Counted from the stretch's first letter, positions 1 through 8,120 are shown. The stretch is 64,000 bases of DNA from Enterococcus avium ATCC 14025 (GCF_000406965.1 NZ_KE136365.1:1-64000), one strand, 5' to 3'. Program-made: numbers and translations. The notes: a model not told the origin generated them from the letters alone.

Positions 1-64
1 GAAAGGAACCTGCATATTTGATCAACTCCATCGTATGAGAAACACCTTTCTAACCAAAGAAGAG

Positions 65-550
65 CTACTTCATGAAACAGCCATCCGAAACATAGACAAC
101 TTGTCCTTCCAATCGAATATCTCGCCCAAGAGCTTCTTCATCAATGTAGTTTTCTAATTCCTTGGGTACAGTGATCAAGCCTTGATCAACCCAATAACTT
201 CCCAGCTTTTCATCCGTATCAACATCCGGTAGAAACATGACATCCTCAGCATTCTCCAGTAAATCTTCTTCTGACGAAAACAAATCTCCAATTAATTCTT
301 TTGCATGATCTCGTACCTCGCTGGGTAATTCCGAATACTGTTCATATAATTCATTTAAGCGATCCAAACTATCGTATTGAGTCACAGTAAATGGCGCATC
401 CGAATCCAAAATGATGGTTTCTTCTTCGGATTCATTTAAACCTAGTTTCGGTGCTATATCAGAGTAGTCTACTGGTAGGTCAAACCAGCCGCCTTGAATA
501 GTTCCACTGACATATTTAGACAAATTAGCTATATATATTTGTGCTTCCAT
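65..550 (-). CDS. ardA: ArdA-like antirestriction protein
   Basis: The product of 161 residues begins with the ArdA hallmark IYIANLSKY and contains GGWFDLP early and a GRDI segment near the C-terminus. It matches ArdA of Tn916 (Orf18) in length and strong acidity. ArdA proteins mimic B-form DNA and block type I restriction enzymes, protecting an element as it enters a new host. I place the start at the ATG at 550 because AAGGAG sits 8 bases upstream; an upstream in-frame start at 559 lacks a site. It is the last ICE gene visible at the left edge, downstream of the relaxase, which is the Tn916 order. Family assignment rests on recalled family features; specificity cannot be read from the sequence. 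Confidence 0.88.
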   Translation of the reverse strand: MEAQIYIANLSKYVSGTIQGGWFDLPVDYSDIAPKLGLNESEEETIILDSDAPFTVTQYDSLDRLNELYEQYSELPSEVRDHAKELIGDLFSSEEDLLENAEDVMFLPDVDTDEKLGSYWVDQGLITVPKELENYIDEEALGRDIRLEGQVVYVSDGCFMK

Positions 551-566
551 CGAATGCACTCCTTAT

Positions 567-1115
567 CTAAACAAATACACTTTCTATCAGTAAGACTGAT
601 CCTTGATAAAATGATTCATTGACATATCGACCGAGATCAAGTAATTCTTCTTGAATGCTCTCTTCCGTCATACCATGATTAGTATCTTCACAAATAGACC
701 GGCTTAATAATTGCCGCACTTCATCAACTGATAGAGAACTGTATTCAATTTTTTTGTTATACACTTCGATCACGCAGTTCGAATAAACGATCAGTGGCTT
801 TACACCAATCTTCACAGCGATCAAAGCACTTTTCGGGACACTGAAAGAATAAAATTCAATCTGACTTAAATCACTTGGTTTCACCTGCCAACTTAACTCC
901 TCCAATTTGAGTTCGTAACTTTTTCTCACCTCCAGCAATCGTGCAATTTCTTGCCATGCCGGATCACCCTGAAATTCACCACGTTCAAGAATTCGTTCAA
1001 TCAAATCCATCGAATTATTGAAGACACTCAATGCTCGAACTCGTTGATTAATCGCTTCGATTTTTTCCTGACAGTGACTAATTCCTGAAAAAAGATAGTC
1101 CTTGTTATCCTCCAA
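567..1115 (-). CDS. ICE protein of unknown function, 182 aa
   Basis: I do not recognise this protein. It begins with about 75 residues of predicted helix, likely coiled coil, followed by a mixed region. There is no signal peptide or membrane segment. The start is a TTG at 1115 with an AGGAGG site 8 bases upstream, inside the last codons of the relaxase gene. The two genes overlap by 11 bases, so they are probably translationally coupled. It lies between the relaxase and ardA, so a role in transfer or in the ICE accessory set is likely, but nothing seen fixes one. Confidence 0.75.
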   Translation of the reverse strand: MEDNKDYLFSGISHCQEKIEAINQRVRALSVFNNSMDLIERILERGEFQGDPAWQEIARLLEVRKSYELKLEELSWQVKPSDLSQIEFYSFSVPKSALIAVKIGVKPLIVYSNCVIEVYNKKIEYSSLSVDEVRQLLSRSICEDTNHGMTEESIQEELLDLGRYVNESFYQGSVLLIESVFV

Positions 1116-2355
1116 CTAAATCACCTCCTGATGATTGAAACCAAGTAAGATAGTTTTCTTTATCCTCACTCAACTCCACATTTTCAATCGTTGCGTTCAC
1201 AAAATCTCTACCAGAAAGTTCATCGACAATTTTTAGTAGCTTTAGTGTGGGCGCTACTTGGGTTTCAAACCATCGTTCCGCTCGTTCGATCGAAAACTTT
1301 TCTGCTTTCATGGAAAAGTTCAACTCTCTGACTGTCCGAAACATTTTGGCCCACCGCTCATTCACAATTCTTGATTCAGAATCAAGCAAGTCATAAACCG
1401 TCAATTTGTCATTGATCAATCCAGCGCCGATCTCCCCTAAGCTCGTTCCGGTAATAAAGCGATCAATAATCTCAGTTGCTTTTTCAGCAGCGCTACGCAA
1501 TTCGTAGCGATTGTAGATACCGTATTTTAGTAAGGCATCTTCCACTGAAATACGCTCACGATTGGCAATCTCATAGCGTTTTTCATAGAAGTTGAAGAAC
1601 ATCGGGGATTTTCTTGATCCAAAATAAAGGGATAGCCCCTTGTTTCTAGCTACCCCTGATTCTGTATAATATCCCCCATAGTTTTCAAATAATTTGAAGC
1701 TATCTTCGATCAGTCCTTTGTGTTCCTTTTCCAGAATAGAAAACAAATCAAAGTATTCGTCATCATCTCGCATCCACATTTCATCAATGGCAATATCGAT
1801 CCGGCTGCATTGAACACGGCTATAGCAACTTTCTAGCATTCCTTGTTTTTGCCAAAGGTGTAATAGGTATTCCTGCCAGTCTGTTTTTCGTTCCTTCAAC
1901 ACCAGTTCATACTCACGGCAACCTTGTCCTGAGAATTGAATCAATACATTTTTCGTTGTTTCTTTTGTATGCCAAAACACCCAGATATTTCCTCGTACAG
2001 ATACCTGGTCAAACATGTAGAGTCCTGTTGAACGGGTTTCAAACTCTAACTCATCCATGCCTAACACTCGTTGGATAATATCTTTAGGTGTTGCATCAAA
2101 AAAGGACAAGCGCAAATAATCGATCATGACTCTCATTTCTACCCCATGTTTCATGTAGACACGAAAATACTCTTCGAGCTTTTGTTTCACCTCTTCTGGA
2201 ATCGGGCGCTTGCCTTGTTCCATTTTTTTGTAATAGGACAAAGAGATGTCCAGTATTTGTGCAAATTTTCGTTGAGAAACTGGCTTTTGTTTTCCAGTCT
2301 TCGCATTGGATAACCCAAATCTGTATCGATAGTTTCGCAGTTCTTTAGGCTCCAA
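1105..2355 (-). CDS. mobT: MobT-type relaxase / rolling-circle replication initiator
   Basis: The 416-residue protein has an N-terminal Cro/C1-type HTH (about residues 26-66) followed by a Rep_trans-like region. That region includes SRIDIAIDE (around 190), a likely metal or catalytic segment, and FNFYEKRYE with a nearby YELRSA stretch. This is the architecture of Orf20 of Tn916 and MobT of ICESt3. These proteins bind oriT, nick it for transfer and start rolling-circle replication of the excised circle. The start is a TTG preceded by GAGGTG. The gene directly follows the oriT region at 2551-2740, the expected Tn916-family arrangement of coupling protein, oriT, relaxase. Length is close to the family norm and no damage is seen. 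Confidence 0.88.
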   Translation of the reverse strand: MEPKELRNYRYRFGLSNAKTGKQKPVSQRKFAQILDISLSYYKKMEQGKRPIPEEVKQKLEEYFRVYMKHGVEMRVMIDYLRLSFFDATPKDIIQRVLGMDELEFETRSTGLYMFDQVSVRGNIWVFWHTKETTKNVLIQFSGQGCREYELVLKERKTDWQEYLLHLWQKQGMLESCYSRVQCSRIDIAIDEMWMRDDDEYFDLFSILEKEHKGLIEDSFKLFENYGGYYTESGVARNKGLSLYFGSRKSPMFFNFYEKRYEIANRERISVEDALLKYGIYNRYELRSAAEKATEIIDRFITGTSLGEIGAGLINDKLTVYDLLDSESRIVNERWAKMFRTVRELNFSMKAEKFSIERAERWFETQVAPTLKLLKIVDELSGRDFVNATIENVELSEDKENYLTWFQSSGGDLVGG

Positions 2356-2550
2356 TTTTTCTACACCTCAATTAAATAACGAAATTGATTTTTTTCGACT
2401 CTTCAAAAAGAGCCATCAAACCTTTGGGATTATTGACTCTTAATTTTTGTGTCCCTTCAAAATCGTTGAAAAGGACACAAACGTTCATCTTCGATGAAGC
2501 CTTATATAGCCATCTTTGTTGAGCTTTTTTTGTTTCGTTATTTTATTTCT

Positions 2551-2576
2551 CCCCCCCCTATTAGATACTGGGGGGT
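2551..2576 (-). other. oriT: ICE origin of transfer (oriT) nick-region inverted repeat
   Basis: Read on the minus strand, this is ACCCCCC, then an 11-base AT-rich spacer containing GTATCTAATA, then a G-run of eight. The C6/G6 inverted repeat around a TATCTAA-like core is the conserved oriT of the ICEBs1/Tn916 relaxase family. It lies between the coupling protein and relaxase genes, as in Tn916. The exact nick cannot be assigned from sequence alone. Confidence 0.82.
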
Positions 2577-2580
2577 AACG

Positions 2581-2740
2581 GTTTAGGGCAGGCGCAAGCG
2601 CCTGCCCTAAACCATCCACGCACACACTTGGCGTGTGCGTTTGCCCTTGCCATACGCGGCTGGCGCCGCTGCCAGTGCAAACGCCACGCTCTACTGAGTG
2701 CATGGCTATGCGGGCATAGTTTCCCCTCCAGTATCTACAG
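2581..2740. repeat. GC-rich hairpin cluster next to oriT
   Basis: The gap between relaxase and the small gene at 2752 holds no gene but strong secondary structure. There is a perfect hairpin with 15-bp arms and a 2-base loop (2581-2612), an 8-bp-arm hairpin (2618-2640), and a perfect 6-bp-arm palindrome with a GG loop (2706-2719). A stretch at 2723-2737 (CCCCTCCAGTATCTA) is a near inverted copy of the oriT half at 2560-2574. GC content is far above the flanks. Possible roles are the single-strand origin of the rolling-circle ICE or accessory relaxase binding. The structures are seen; the role is inferred. Confidence 0.75.
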
Positions 2741-2751
2741 TGGATCATTTT

Positions 2752-3063
2752 TTATAAAATGTTTTCTTCAATCATCAATCGTTCCGCAAGATCTTCCGGT
2801 GACAAAAAGGTGGCGAAAATCGCAGCCGTTAACTCTTTCCTCTCTCCATTTCTCAACCGATGAAGCTTTTTCAACAATAAAATATCTTCTTCTGTCAGTA
2901 AAATTTGACTTACAGGAATCCCATTCCTCAAAATATCCTTTCGCAAGAAAAGATAGGTGGTCCGTTTTTCAATTTTAGCGATCCACGAATACAGTGTCCT
3001 TGAAGAGAATTCCGAATCAATCAACTTTGCGGCCGTTCGTACTCGATAATATTTTTCACTCAC
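2752..3063 (-). CDS. small ICE protein, probable HTH
   Basis: The product of 103 residues starts RVRTAAKLIDSEFSSRTLYSWIAKIEK, which looks like a MerR/excisionase-type winged helix N-terminus (about residues 8-35), followed by a helical region. The start is GTG at 3063 with GAGGTG upstream. It sits between the coupling protein and oriT, where Tn916 relatives also carry small genes. Function is unknown; DNA binding near oriT is a reasonable inference. Confidence 0.7.
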   Translation of the reverse strand: MSEKYYRVRTAAKLIDSEFSSRTLYSWIAKIEKRTTYLFLRKDILRNGIPVSQILLTEEDILLLKKLHRLRNGERKELTAAIFATFLSPEDLAERLMIEENIL

Positions 3064-3090
3064 ATGTCATCACCTCACTCGCTTAATAGA

Positions 3091-4587
3091 TTACTCGATG
3101 GTAATATCACCAGCTTTATTCAACTTCTCTTGCCGCTTTCTCTGATATTCTTCTGAAACCATTTTTCTGAGTTGCCTTTCATCATCAGCACTATACATGT
3201 CATCCATCAATTTTTGGTCTTCTACAGTTATTCGTGCTGGTTCAAAACCCAGTTCGATCATGTGATCAAATTTGGCAAACTCCGTTAGAAAATCAAAATC
3301 ATTCGGAACAAAGGGACTATACAATTCTTGGGGAATCCCTTTCCCAATATCTAAATAGCCCCGACCAACTCCTGATTTATTAACAAAACTTTTATTTTTA
3401 TTTTCGTCGCCAAAGCTCATTTTATAGCCCAGCTCAGATAATCTTCCCAATGACACTTTTGCGAGTAGATTGTCTCGAATACCATTCGGCAAACTTTGAG
3501 CATCTGGACGCTGCAAGGCAATGATCATATACACACCAGCTTGACGACCTTGAAGAATTAACGGCATTAATACTTTTAAAACCCTATCCGTTTCTTTGTA
3601 GTCCAAGGTACTAAAAAATGCGGCCCATTCATCAATGATCACAACGTAAGGCGGCATGTCATAGAAAGCATAGTTTTTTCCCATAGTATAATTTTTGTGT
3701 TCTCGCATGTACTTGTAGCGCTTGATCATCATTTCAAAGCTGTCTTCTAGCAAGCGAAATATTTCTTCTTTTTCCATCACTACGTGTCCTTTAAAAGCTG
3801 GTAAATCCGCTAGAACACCTAAATCTGATTTCTTTGGATCAGCAATTTTCACCGTGCCGATTTCCATAAACACCTTGATTAGCGTATAAATGAAAAAGGT
3901 CTTCCCACCACCGATCCCGCCGCTAATAAGTAGGTTCGGCAGCTTGTCATATTCCCAAAAGACACCCTTCATGATTTCAATTGAGCCATTTTCTGCTTTG
4001 ACCTCTCGAATAGACAAGCGGCGCTCAATGGTATCCAGCAATAACTTGTAGGTGACTAACATCGGTTTCCGATCAATCTCAACTAAATCACCAAGAAATA
4101 GTTCCTCCAATACCGATCCCATCATCAGAAATTCCTTATGATTTTTCCCACCAAGCTCGAAGGTGAAACAATCCAATGAATTCATTTTTTTATAGTATAC
4201 CTTTGGTAATTGGATCAGTTCTTTCGAACCAGTTTCAGTTTTCACCTTTTTAATATCTACCAAATTGTTTTCAATAAGGTATTTCAACAACCATTGGCAT
4301 CTTTGGAGCCTGCTAAAATAACTATCTTTTAATTTGGAATTTTTAATGACTGACATGGAAACGCAAATATTTGAGATCAGTAGTACTAAACAAAGTATTC
4401 CTGTAATCACGCTCTTTTGGAAATACCTCTGATCCCCATTTACCAAAGATATGATTTCTCTCTGCTTTGACCAACAGTACCATGCAATCATAGCAAATGA
4501 TGGAATCGAGAGGAGAAAGGCGTACCATACATTTAAGTATTGGTAGTACAGTTGAAGCCTCTTTCCTTTGTAGGAAAATAAACTCAT
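3091..4587 (-). CDS. tcpA: FtsK/SpoIIIE-like conjugative coupling protein
   Basis: The 498-residue protein has two N-terminal membrane segments (about 21-39 and 59-80) and a cytoplasmic ATPase domain. Walker A is GGIGGGKT (223-230) and a Walker B-like stretch reads VVIIDEW. This is the Tn916 Orf21 / TcpA / ConQ type. It docks relaxase-bound DNA to the mating channel at the membrane and powers DNA transfer. Its place upstream of oriT and relaxase agrees with the family. The start ATG at 4587 follows a purine-rich stretch. The original upstream neighbour (the DUF961 gene) is now separated from it by a 2.1-kb insertion and a decayed gene end. Confidence 0.9.
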   Translation of the reverse strand: MSLFSYKGKRLQLYYQYLNVWYAFLLSIPSFAMIAWYCWSKQREIISLVNGDQRYFQKSVITGILCLVLLISNICVSMSVIKNSKLKDSYFSRLQRCQWLLKYLIENNLVDIKKVKTETGSKELIQLPKVYYKKMNSLDCFTFELGGKNHKEFLMMGSVLEELFLGDLVEIDRKPMLVTYKLLLDTIERRLSIREVKAENGSIEIMKGVFWEYDKLPNLLISGGIGGGKTFFIYTLIKVFMEIGTVKIADPKKSDLGVLADLPAFKGHVVMEKEEIFRLLEDSFEMMIKRYKYMREHKNYTMGKNYAFYDMPPYVVIIDEWAAFFSTLDYKETDRVLKVLMPLILQGRQAGVYMIIALQRPDAQSLPNGIRDNLLAKVSLGRLSELGYKMSFGDENKNKSFVNKSGVGRGYLDIGKGIPQELYSPFVPNDFDFLTEFAKFDHMIELGFEPARITVEDQKLMDDMYSADDERQLRKMVSEEYQRKRQEKLNKAGDITIE

Positions 4588-4620
4588 TAAGTGAACACCT
4601 TCTCTCTCAAATTTAATTTA

Positions 4621-4740
4621 CCTATTTCTTCTTTTGGTCATTTACACCAATTTGAATTGCATCTGCTGCTTTCTTATCCGATTCCTTCTTAAATCCGTGA
4701 GCATAATTATTTAGTTCATATTACTCACGATCCCCATCTT
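4621..4740 (-). pseudogene. decayed 3' end of a DUF961 (HelP-like) gene
   Basis: Read leftwards, this stretch encodes a copy of the last ~40 codons of the intact DUF961 gene at 7049-7459. Shared pieces are DG-RE-YEL, YA-G-KK and a VND-KKK end followed by the same TAG stop. It has an in-frame TAA after DGDRE, and no start. The two copies are clearly diverged, so this is not a recent exact duplication. It sits between the terminator of the inserted gene pair and the coupling protein. It is probably what remains of the original gene after the insertion arrived with its own copy. Confidence 0.8.
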
Positions 4741-4791
4741 AGATAGTAATATCCGAGATAAAATTGTTCCCTTACTCAAAAATTTTGAAAA

Positions 4792-4822
4792 TAAAAAAGA
4801 CAAGCTGAAATTAAACTTGTCT
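4792..4822 (-). terminator. terminator of the inserted two-gene cassette
   Basis: On the minus strand a stem with arms AGACAAG/CTTGTCT is followed by a run of T. It lies 48 bases downstream of the nuclease gene and ends the cassette transcript before the conjugation genes. Confidence 0.75.
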
Positions 4823-4869
4823 TCTCACCCTATCCAATTTATATTCTAAGAAATCTAAATCTATTAATT

Positions 4870-5826
4870 TTACTCCTCTTCAAAAAGAGAAAGTTGTCCT
4901 TCTGCTCTACCCTTCAAATACTCTTTTGGAACAGGTTTTCCTAAATTAACTCTGTCTGCCATTTCTGTAGCCAAATCTCTCATATTTTTAAAATGTATAG
5001 GATTACTTGGAAATTTAATCTTAGTTAGATTACCCTTCTTATTTGAATAATCCCAATCAAAGTACTCATTGAGTTCATACAATGACATTTCATTCAGGAG
5101 TTTATTCACTCTTTTTTTTACAGACTTTTGCTCTTGTTTGCCAACATGATCAAAAAAGAATGTTGGTTCAATTGAAAATACCTCTGCACAAACTTCATCT
5201 AAAGTAAACTCATTATTTTTTCGTAACGAAAAACTGGTCAAACAAGTATTTATCAGTAGTATTATTTGCTTATCAGGAGTGGTAGCCCCAATTCTAAAAA
5301 CTTCATAAACATAGCTAGGATAGTTAATTGGAGATTCAAAAAAATTTGAGAGAGCTTCATTATTAAAATCTGTCAAACCAGAATTTCCTTTTGAAATCGA
5401 TATTGGATCTTTTTCACAAGATAATGCTAGAACCTTGTATTTTTCCAATTCATCAACTATCAATTTTTCTTTACTTGAATTGAAAACATATCCTACTTGA
5501 TGTTGATGCTCCTCAGGATTATTTGAAGTAACCCCTCCAATTAGAACAACATCTTTTGATTCTATTCCCGAATACTTTTCTAACTGTTTTTCATTGATGT
5601 TTCCCCCCTTACATTCTAAATGTAAGGAATCATTGTTTCCGACATTGTTGAGAACAATATCAAATTTGATCTCTTCTTTCTTTCCATTATTGTTAAGATA
5701 GAATTCTTTTTCTAGATACTCAATTCGATAACCAGCTTCATAAAAGATTCGAGGGTAATTTGGAATATCTAAAGCCATACTAGCAATTATATTGACCAAA
5801 TCAATTTCCAAAAAGTCTTTTGTCAT
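4870..5826 (-). CDS. PD-(D/E)XK-type nuclease, second gene of inserted cassette
   Basis: The 318-residue protein shows a PD-(D/E)XK-like pattern: acidic residue E30, then D56 in KFDIVL, then E71-C-K73, followed by Q81 and Y85 in QLEKY. This fits metal-dependent DNA nucleases of the restriction-endonuclease fold. The C-terminal third (about 190-270) is helical with charged clusters and may be a winged helix. The end is acidic. Its start at 5826 lies inside the end of the upstream gene (26-base overlap) with GGGGGA before it, so the pair is translationally coupled. No methyltransferase is nearby, so it is not an ordinary restriction-modification pair. A defence role is inferred from fold, ICE location and autonomous regulation. 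Other roles, such as element maintenance, remain possible. Confidence 0.72.
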   Translation of the reverse strand: MTKDFLEIDLVNIIASMALDIPNYPRIFYEAGYRIEYLEKEFYLNNNGKKEEIKFDIVLNNVGNNDSLHLECKGGNINEKQLEKYSGIESKDVVLIGGVTSNNPEEHQHQVGYVFNSSKEKLIVDELEKYKVLALSCEKDPISISKGNSGLTDFNNEALSNFFESPINYPSYVYEVFRIGATTPDKQIILLINTCLTSFSLRKNNEFTLDEVCAEVFSIEPTFFFDHVGKQEQKSVKKRVNKLLNEMSLYELNEYFDWDYSNKKGNLTKIKFPSNPIHFKNMRDLATEMADRVNLGKPVPKEYLKGRAEGQLSLFEEE

Positions 5827-6934
5827 ACATTCGATCCCCCACTTCTAAAGTTGCTAAAGCATCTATATAGTGATTAATGTTAGCAAGTAATCTCAGCACA
5901 GTGTTTCCACAAGATTCACTATTTAAATGAAAGATAACAAACTCGTTCGTAATATCAAAAGTAATACTGTTACCCATATTTCCGTTATGCATATCCACTG
6001 CATAAACTCTTTGATGTGAGTCACCTAAATCCATATTAGTTCCCAACAGTCTAAATGGTTTACTACCGTTAAAAACTACATTCACAAAATTCTTTATATT
6101 TATTGACCTACTAAAGCTTATTTTGAAAGCAGATCCTTCTAATAGGCCTTCTACCAAAGTTATGCTCATTTTTTCAAAATCATTTAGAGTTGTTTTGTAA
6201 AGATTTAGAATATTAAAAACTGAATCAATATGATAGCTGAATTGATTCCCTTTAGCTGTGATTTTGCCATTATAATAGATGTCATCTACTATGTAATCTC
6301 TTTCCTCTTGATCTTCAGTTTCATTCTGATCTTCTACAGTTTTTAGTGCTAGTTTGGTTATTCCTAACATATTTTTCACATTAGAATCCGATAGTATTTT
6401 ATAAACTTCCTTAGCAGTTTCATTTTTAGTAGAAAGATCCAAATCACTATTTGAATCACTAAAGTCTTCTATATCCTTATTAAGAATATTTTGGAATTTC
6501 AAATTAATCCCAAAAAAATCTCCAAAATGTAAAAATTCTGAAAAAAGCATTCCTGGTATCCAAATGCTGTCAAAATTATCAAGGTTAGAGATTTTATTTA
6601 TGACTGGATCAGTTAATGCAGTTTTTTCAGCCGAATGCACTATCATGAATCGTTCATCTGAAATATCTGCAAACATTTCGATCGTTTCATTGTTAATACG
6701 AATAATTGATTCATCTTCTAACTCAGAAATTTTGTAATTGGAATCCATTGCTCGCAATCTATCACTAAAATCTTCAACTCTATCATTTCGATTTTTCAAA
6801 TCATAATCGTGAGTTTCAATTATGTATGATTTAATTGCATTCCTATTTTTTAAATACTTTGAAGAAGTAACGTCAAAGTTGCCAGACAATATATTAGAAA
6901 AGTTTTGATACAGGTCTCTCCTAGTCTTTATCAT
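5801..6934 (-). CDS. large unknown protein, first gene of inserted cassette
   Basis: I do not recognise this 377-residue protein. It is acidic, has no membrane segment or signal peptide, and no P-loop, helicase, methylase or kinase motif is visible. A strongly acidic stretch occurs around residues 205-215. The C-terminal part ends in a helical segment (LRLLANINHYIDAL). The ATG at 6934 follows AGGTG; an in-frame GTG at 6943 is the alternative. It is expressed with the nuclease gene it overlaps. By analogy with two-gene defence modules it may be the sensor or regulatory subunit, but that is only inference from the pairing. The region is visibly more AT-rich than the flanking transfer genes, suggesting separate acquisition. 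Confidence 0.7.
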   Translation of the reverse strand: MIKTRRDLYQNFSNILSGNFDVTSSKYLKNRNAIKSYIIETHDYDLKNRNDRVEDFSDRLRAMDSNYKISELEDESIIRINNETIEMFADISDERFMIVHSAEKTALTDPVINKISNLDNFDSIWIPGMLFSEFLHFGDFFGINLKFQNILNKDIEDFSDSNSDLDLSTKNETAKEVYKILSDSNVKNMLGITKLALKTVEDQNETEDQEERDYIVDDIYYNGKITAKGNQFSYHIDSVFNILNLYKTTLNDFEKMSITLVEGLLEGSAFKISFSRSINIKNFVNVVFNGSKPFRLLGTNMDLGDSHQRVYAVDMHNGNMGNSITFDITNEFVIFHLNSESCGNTVLRLLANINHYIDALATLEVGDRMYDKRLFGN

Positions 6935-6955
6935 ACACTTCACCTCATTTTGATG

Positions 6956-6986
6956 ATATTATACCATGTATCAAAGAGTATAATAT
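6956..6986 (-). promoter_or_regulatory. cassette promoter with 9-bp inverted repeat
   Basis: Arms ATATTATAC (6956-6964) and GTATAATAT (6978-6986) are perfect inverted repeats with a 13-bp spacer. The left arm, read on the minus strand, contains TATAAT about 20 bases before the first cassette gene, a good -10. The symmetry suggests an operator overlapping the promoter, so the cassette is likely controlled by a dimeric regulator. Confidence 0.6.
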
Positions 6987-7048
6987 AAGAGGGAAAAAAT
7001 TTGTTTACCTCTCTACGAAAATTGAAATATCATTATTTCATTTTTTAC

Positions 7049-7459
7049 CTATTTCTTCTTTTTATCATTTACATCTGATTGAATGGTGTTTACTGATTCT
7101 TTTTGACCAAGTGCTTTCTTCAGCCCATCAGCATAGATATCAAGCTCATAATATTCTCGATTCCCGTCTTGTGCCGCAATGTAAGTCAAATGGAACTCTG
7201 GATTTACTAATTCAACCGCTTCACGCCATTTAAATGTCTCGATTTCAGCAGTTGGCGGGAACGTAACACGACTTGAAATTTTCTTTTTATCACCAAATAC
7301 TAATTCCGCCCTCTTTTTCGTAATCTCACCTGTACTTTGTCTTGTTTCTTCGTCAAAACCTAGCGCTGGGTCTTCCAACGAACTAAAGCGAATTGCGCCT
7401 AAACTAGAAACGTCTAAAGCGTCTGTAATGTTGTTATTGTCTTTAAATTTTAAAACCAT
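7049..7459 (-). CDS. DUF961 / HelP-like ICE protein
   Basis: The 136-residue protein has the layout of Orf23/Orf22 of Tn916 and YdcP (HelP) of ICEBs1. It has a basic region, a conserved VTFPP-like strand, EAVELVNPEF and a C-terminal YYELDIYADGLK, ending in a lysine tail. HelP acts as a single-strand-DNA-binding helicase processivity factor during ICE rolling-circle replication. It lies 2 bases after the preceding small gene and forms the start of the transfer operon. A decayed copy of its 3' end lies beyond the inserted cassette. Family membership is likely; activity is inferred. Confidence 0.75.
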   Translation of the reverse strand: MVLKFKDNNNITDALDVSSLGAIRFSSLEDPALGFDEETRQSTGEITKKRAELVFGDKKKISSRVTFPPTAEIETFKWREAVELVNPEFHLTYIAAQDGNREYYELDIYADGLKKALGQKESVNTIQSDVNDKKKK

Positions 7460-7461
7460 AG

Positions 7462-7845
7462 TTACGCACCTTCCTTAACTGTCGCATTAGATAAATAAAG
7501 CGAGAAATCTAAATAGCCATTTACTGAGTTGATCATACGTCCATCATCATTCGTTTCCCGACTTGAAATTCGAACTTTATCAGGAACCAAGTAGGCTTCC
7601 TCAAAAGCAATCTCAATTTCCCCTTCCGGCAACACCGCAGCACTTTTATCAACCACAATTGGTAAAGCTCCATGTTTTTCAGAATCCCCATAGAATTTCA
7701 CGTAACTACCAAGAACACCGTTCACTTCTTTTGGTGCTTCTTTGAATTGTGTTCCTAGAATAAAGACTCTTCCGACCCATTCTTTTTTACTTTTAGCTTC
7801 GTTAGTTTCAATTTCTTTCCTTCTTTCCAAGAGTTTGTTTTTCAA
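7462..7845 (-). CDS. first ICE operon gene, small YdcP-like protein
   Basis: The product of 127 residues has a beta-rich pattern (VGRVFILG, GSYVKFYGD, IEIAFEEAYLVPDKVRI) resembling the small DUF961-type proteins that open Tn916-family transfer operons (Orf24/Orf22 position). The apparent start is a TTG at 7845 without a good ribosome site. A start further in, after the GAAGGAAAG stretch, is possible. It runs directly into the DUF961 gene. The role is probably in ICE DNA processing, but I am not certain of the family. Confidence 0.65.
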   Translation of the reverse strand: MKNKLLERRKEIETNEAKSKKEWVGRVFILGTQFKEAPKEVNGVLGSYVKFYGDSEKHGALPIVVDKSAAVLPEGEIEIAFEEAYLVPDKVRISSRETNDDGRMINSVNGYLDFSLYLSNATVKEGA

Positions 7846-7905
7846 TGTATATGAAGAATCTTATGTTTTCTTTCGACAAAAAAATTGAACTGTAGAATAA
7901 CAGAA

Positions 7906-7932
7906 AGACACACTCAAATATTGAATGTGTCT
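7906..7932. repeat. hairpin upstream of ICE operon
   Basis: Arms AGACACA/TGTGTCT flank an AT-rich loop in the leader of the leftward ICE operon; on the minus strand a T-rich stretch follows. It may be an attenuator or terminator that isolates the transfer operon from the integration junction. Confidence 0.45.
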
Positions 7933-7974
7933 AATCTATACGTATTCAAATTTTTCTTTCAAGCTAGTAGGTCT

Positions 7975-7992
7975 GCTAACAGCTTGCTAACA
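7975..7992. repeat. direct repeat near ICE end, possible integrase arm sites
   Basis: GCTAACA occurs twice, at 7975-7981 and 7986-7992, 11 bases apart, about 130 bases inside the predicted ICE end. Short tandem repeats of this kind are typical arm-type sites of tyrosine integrases. The rest of 7846-8120 is AT-rich and holds no convincing gene. Confidence 0.4.
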
Positions 7993-8120
7993 CTTTTTTG
8001 TCTTTTTAGTTTATTTGCTACCACAAACTATTAAATGTCAGATTCAAATTTTTGTTTTAAATCCCGAAATGAAGCTATTCTATAGCATTCTATGGGATAA
8101 TAGTGAGAAGGGGCGCCTCT

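Noticed and set aside
2485-2978. Protein-coding genes in the GC-rich region near oriT
   Set aside because: ORFs there run through palindromes, have no ribosome site and unlikely composition; the hairpin and oriT explanation is better.
4870-6934. Ordinary restriction-modification system
   Set aside because: No SAM-binding or DPPY-type methylase motif in either protein; the methyltransferase at 30033 belongs to the prophage.
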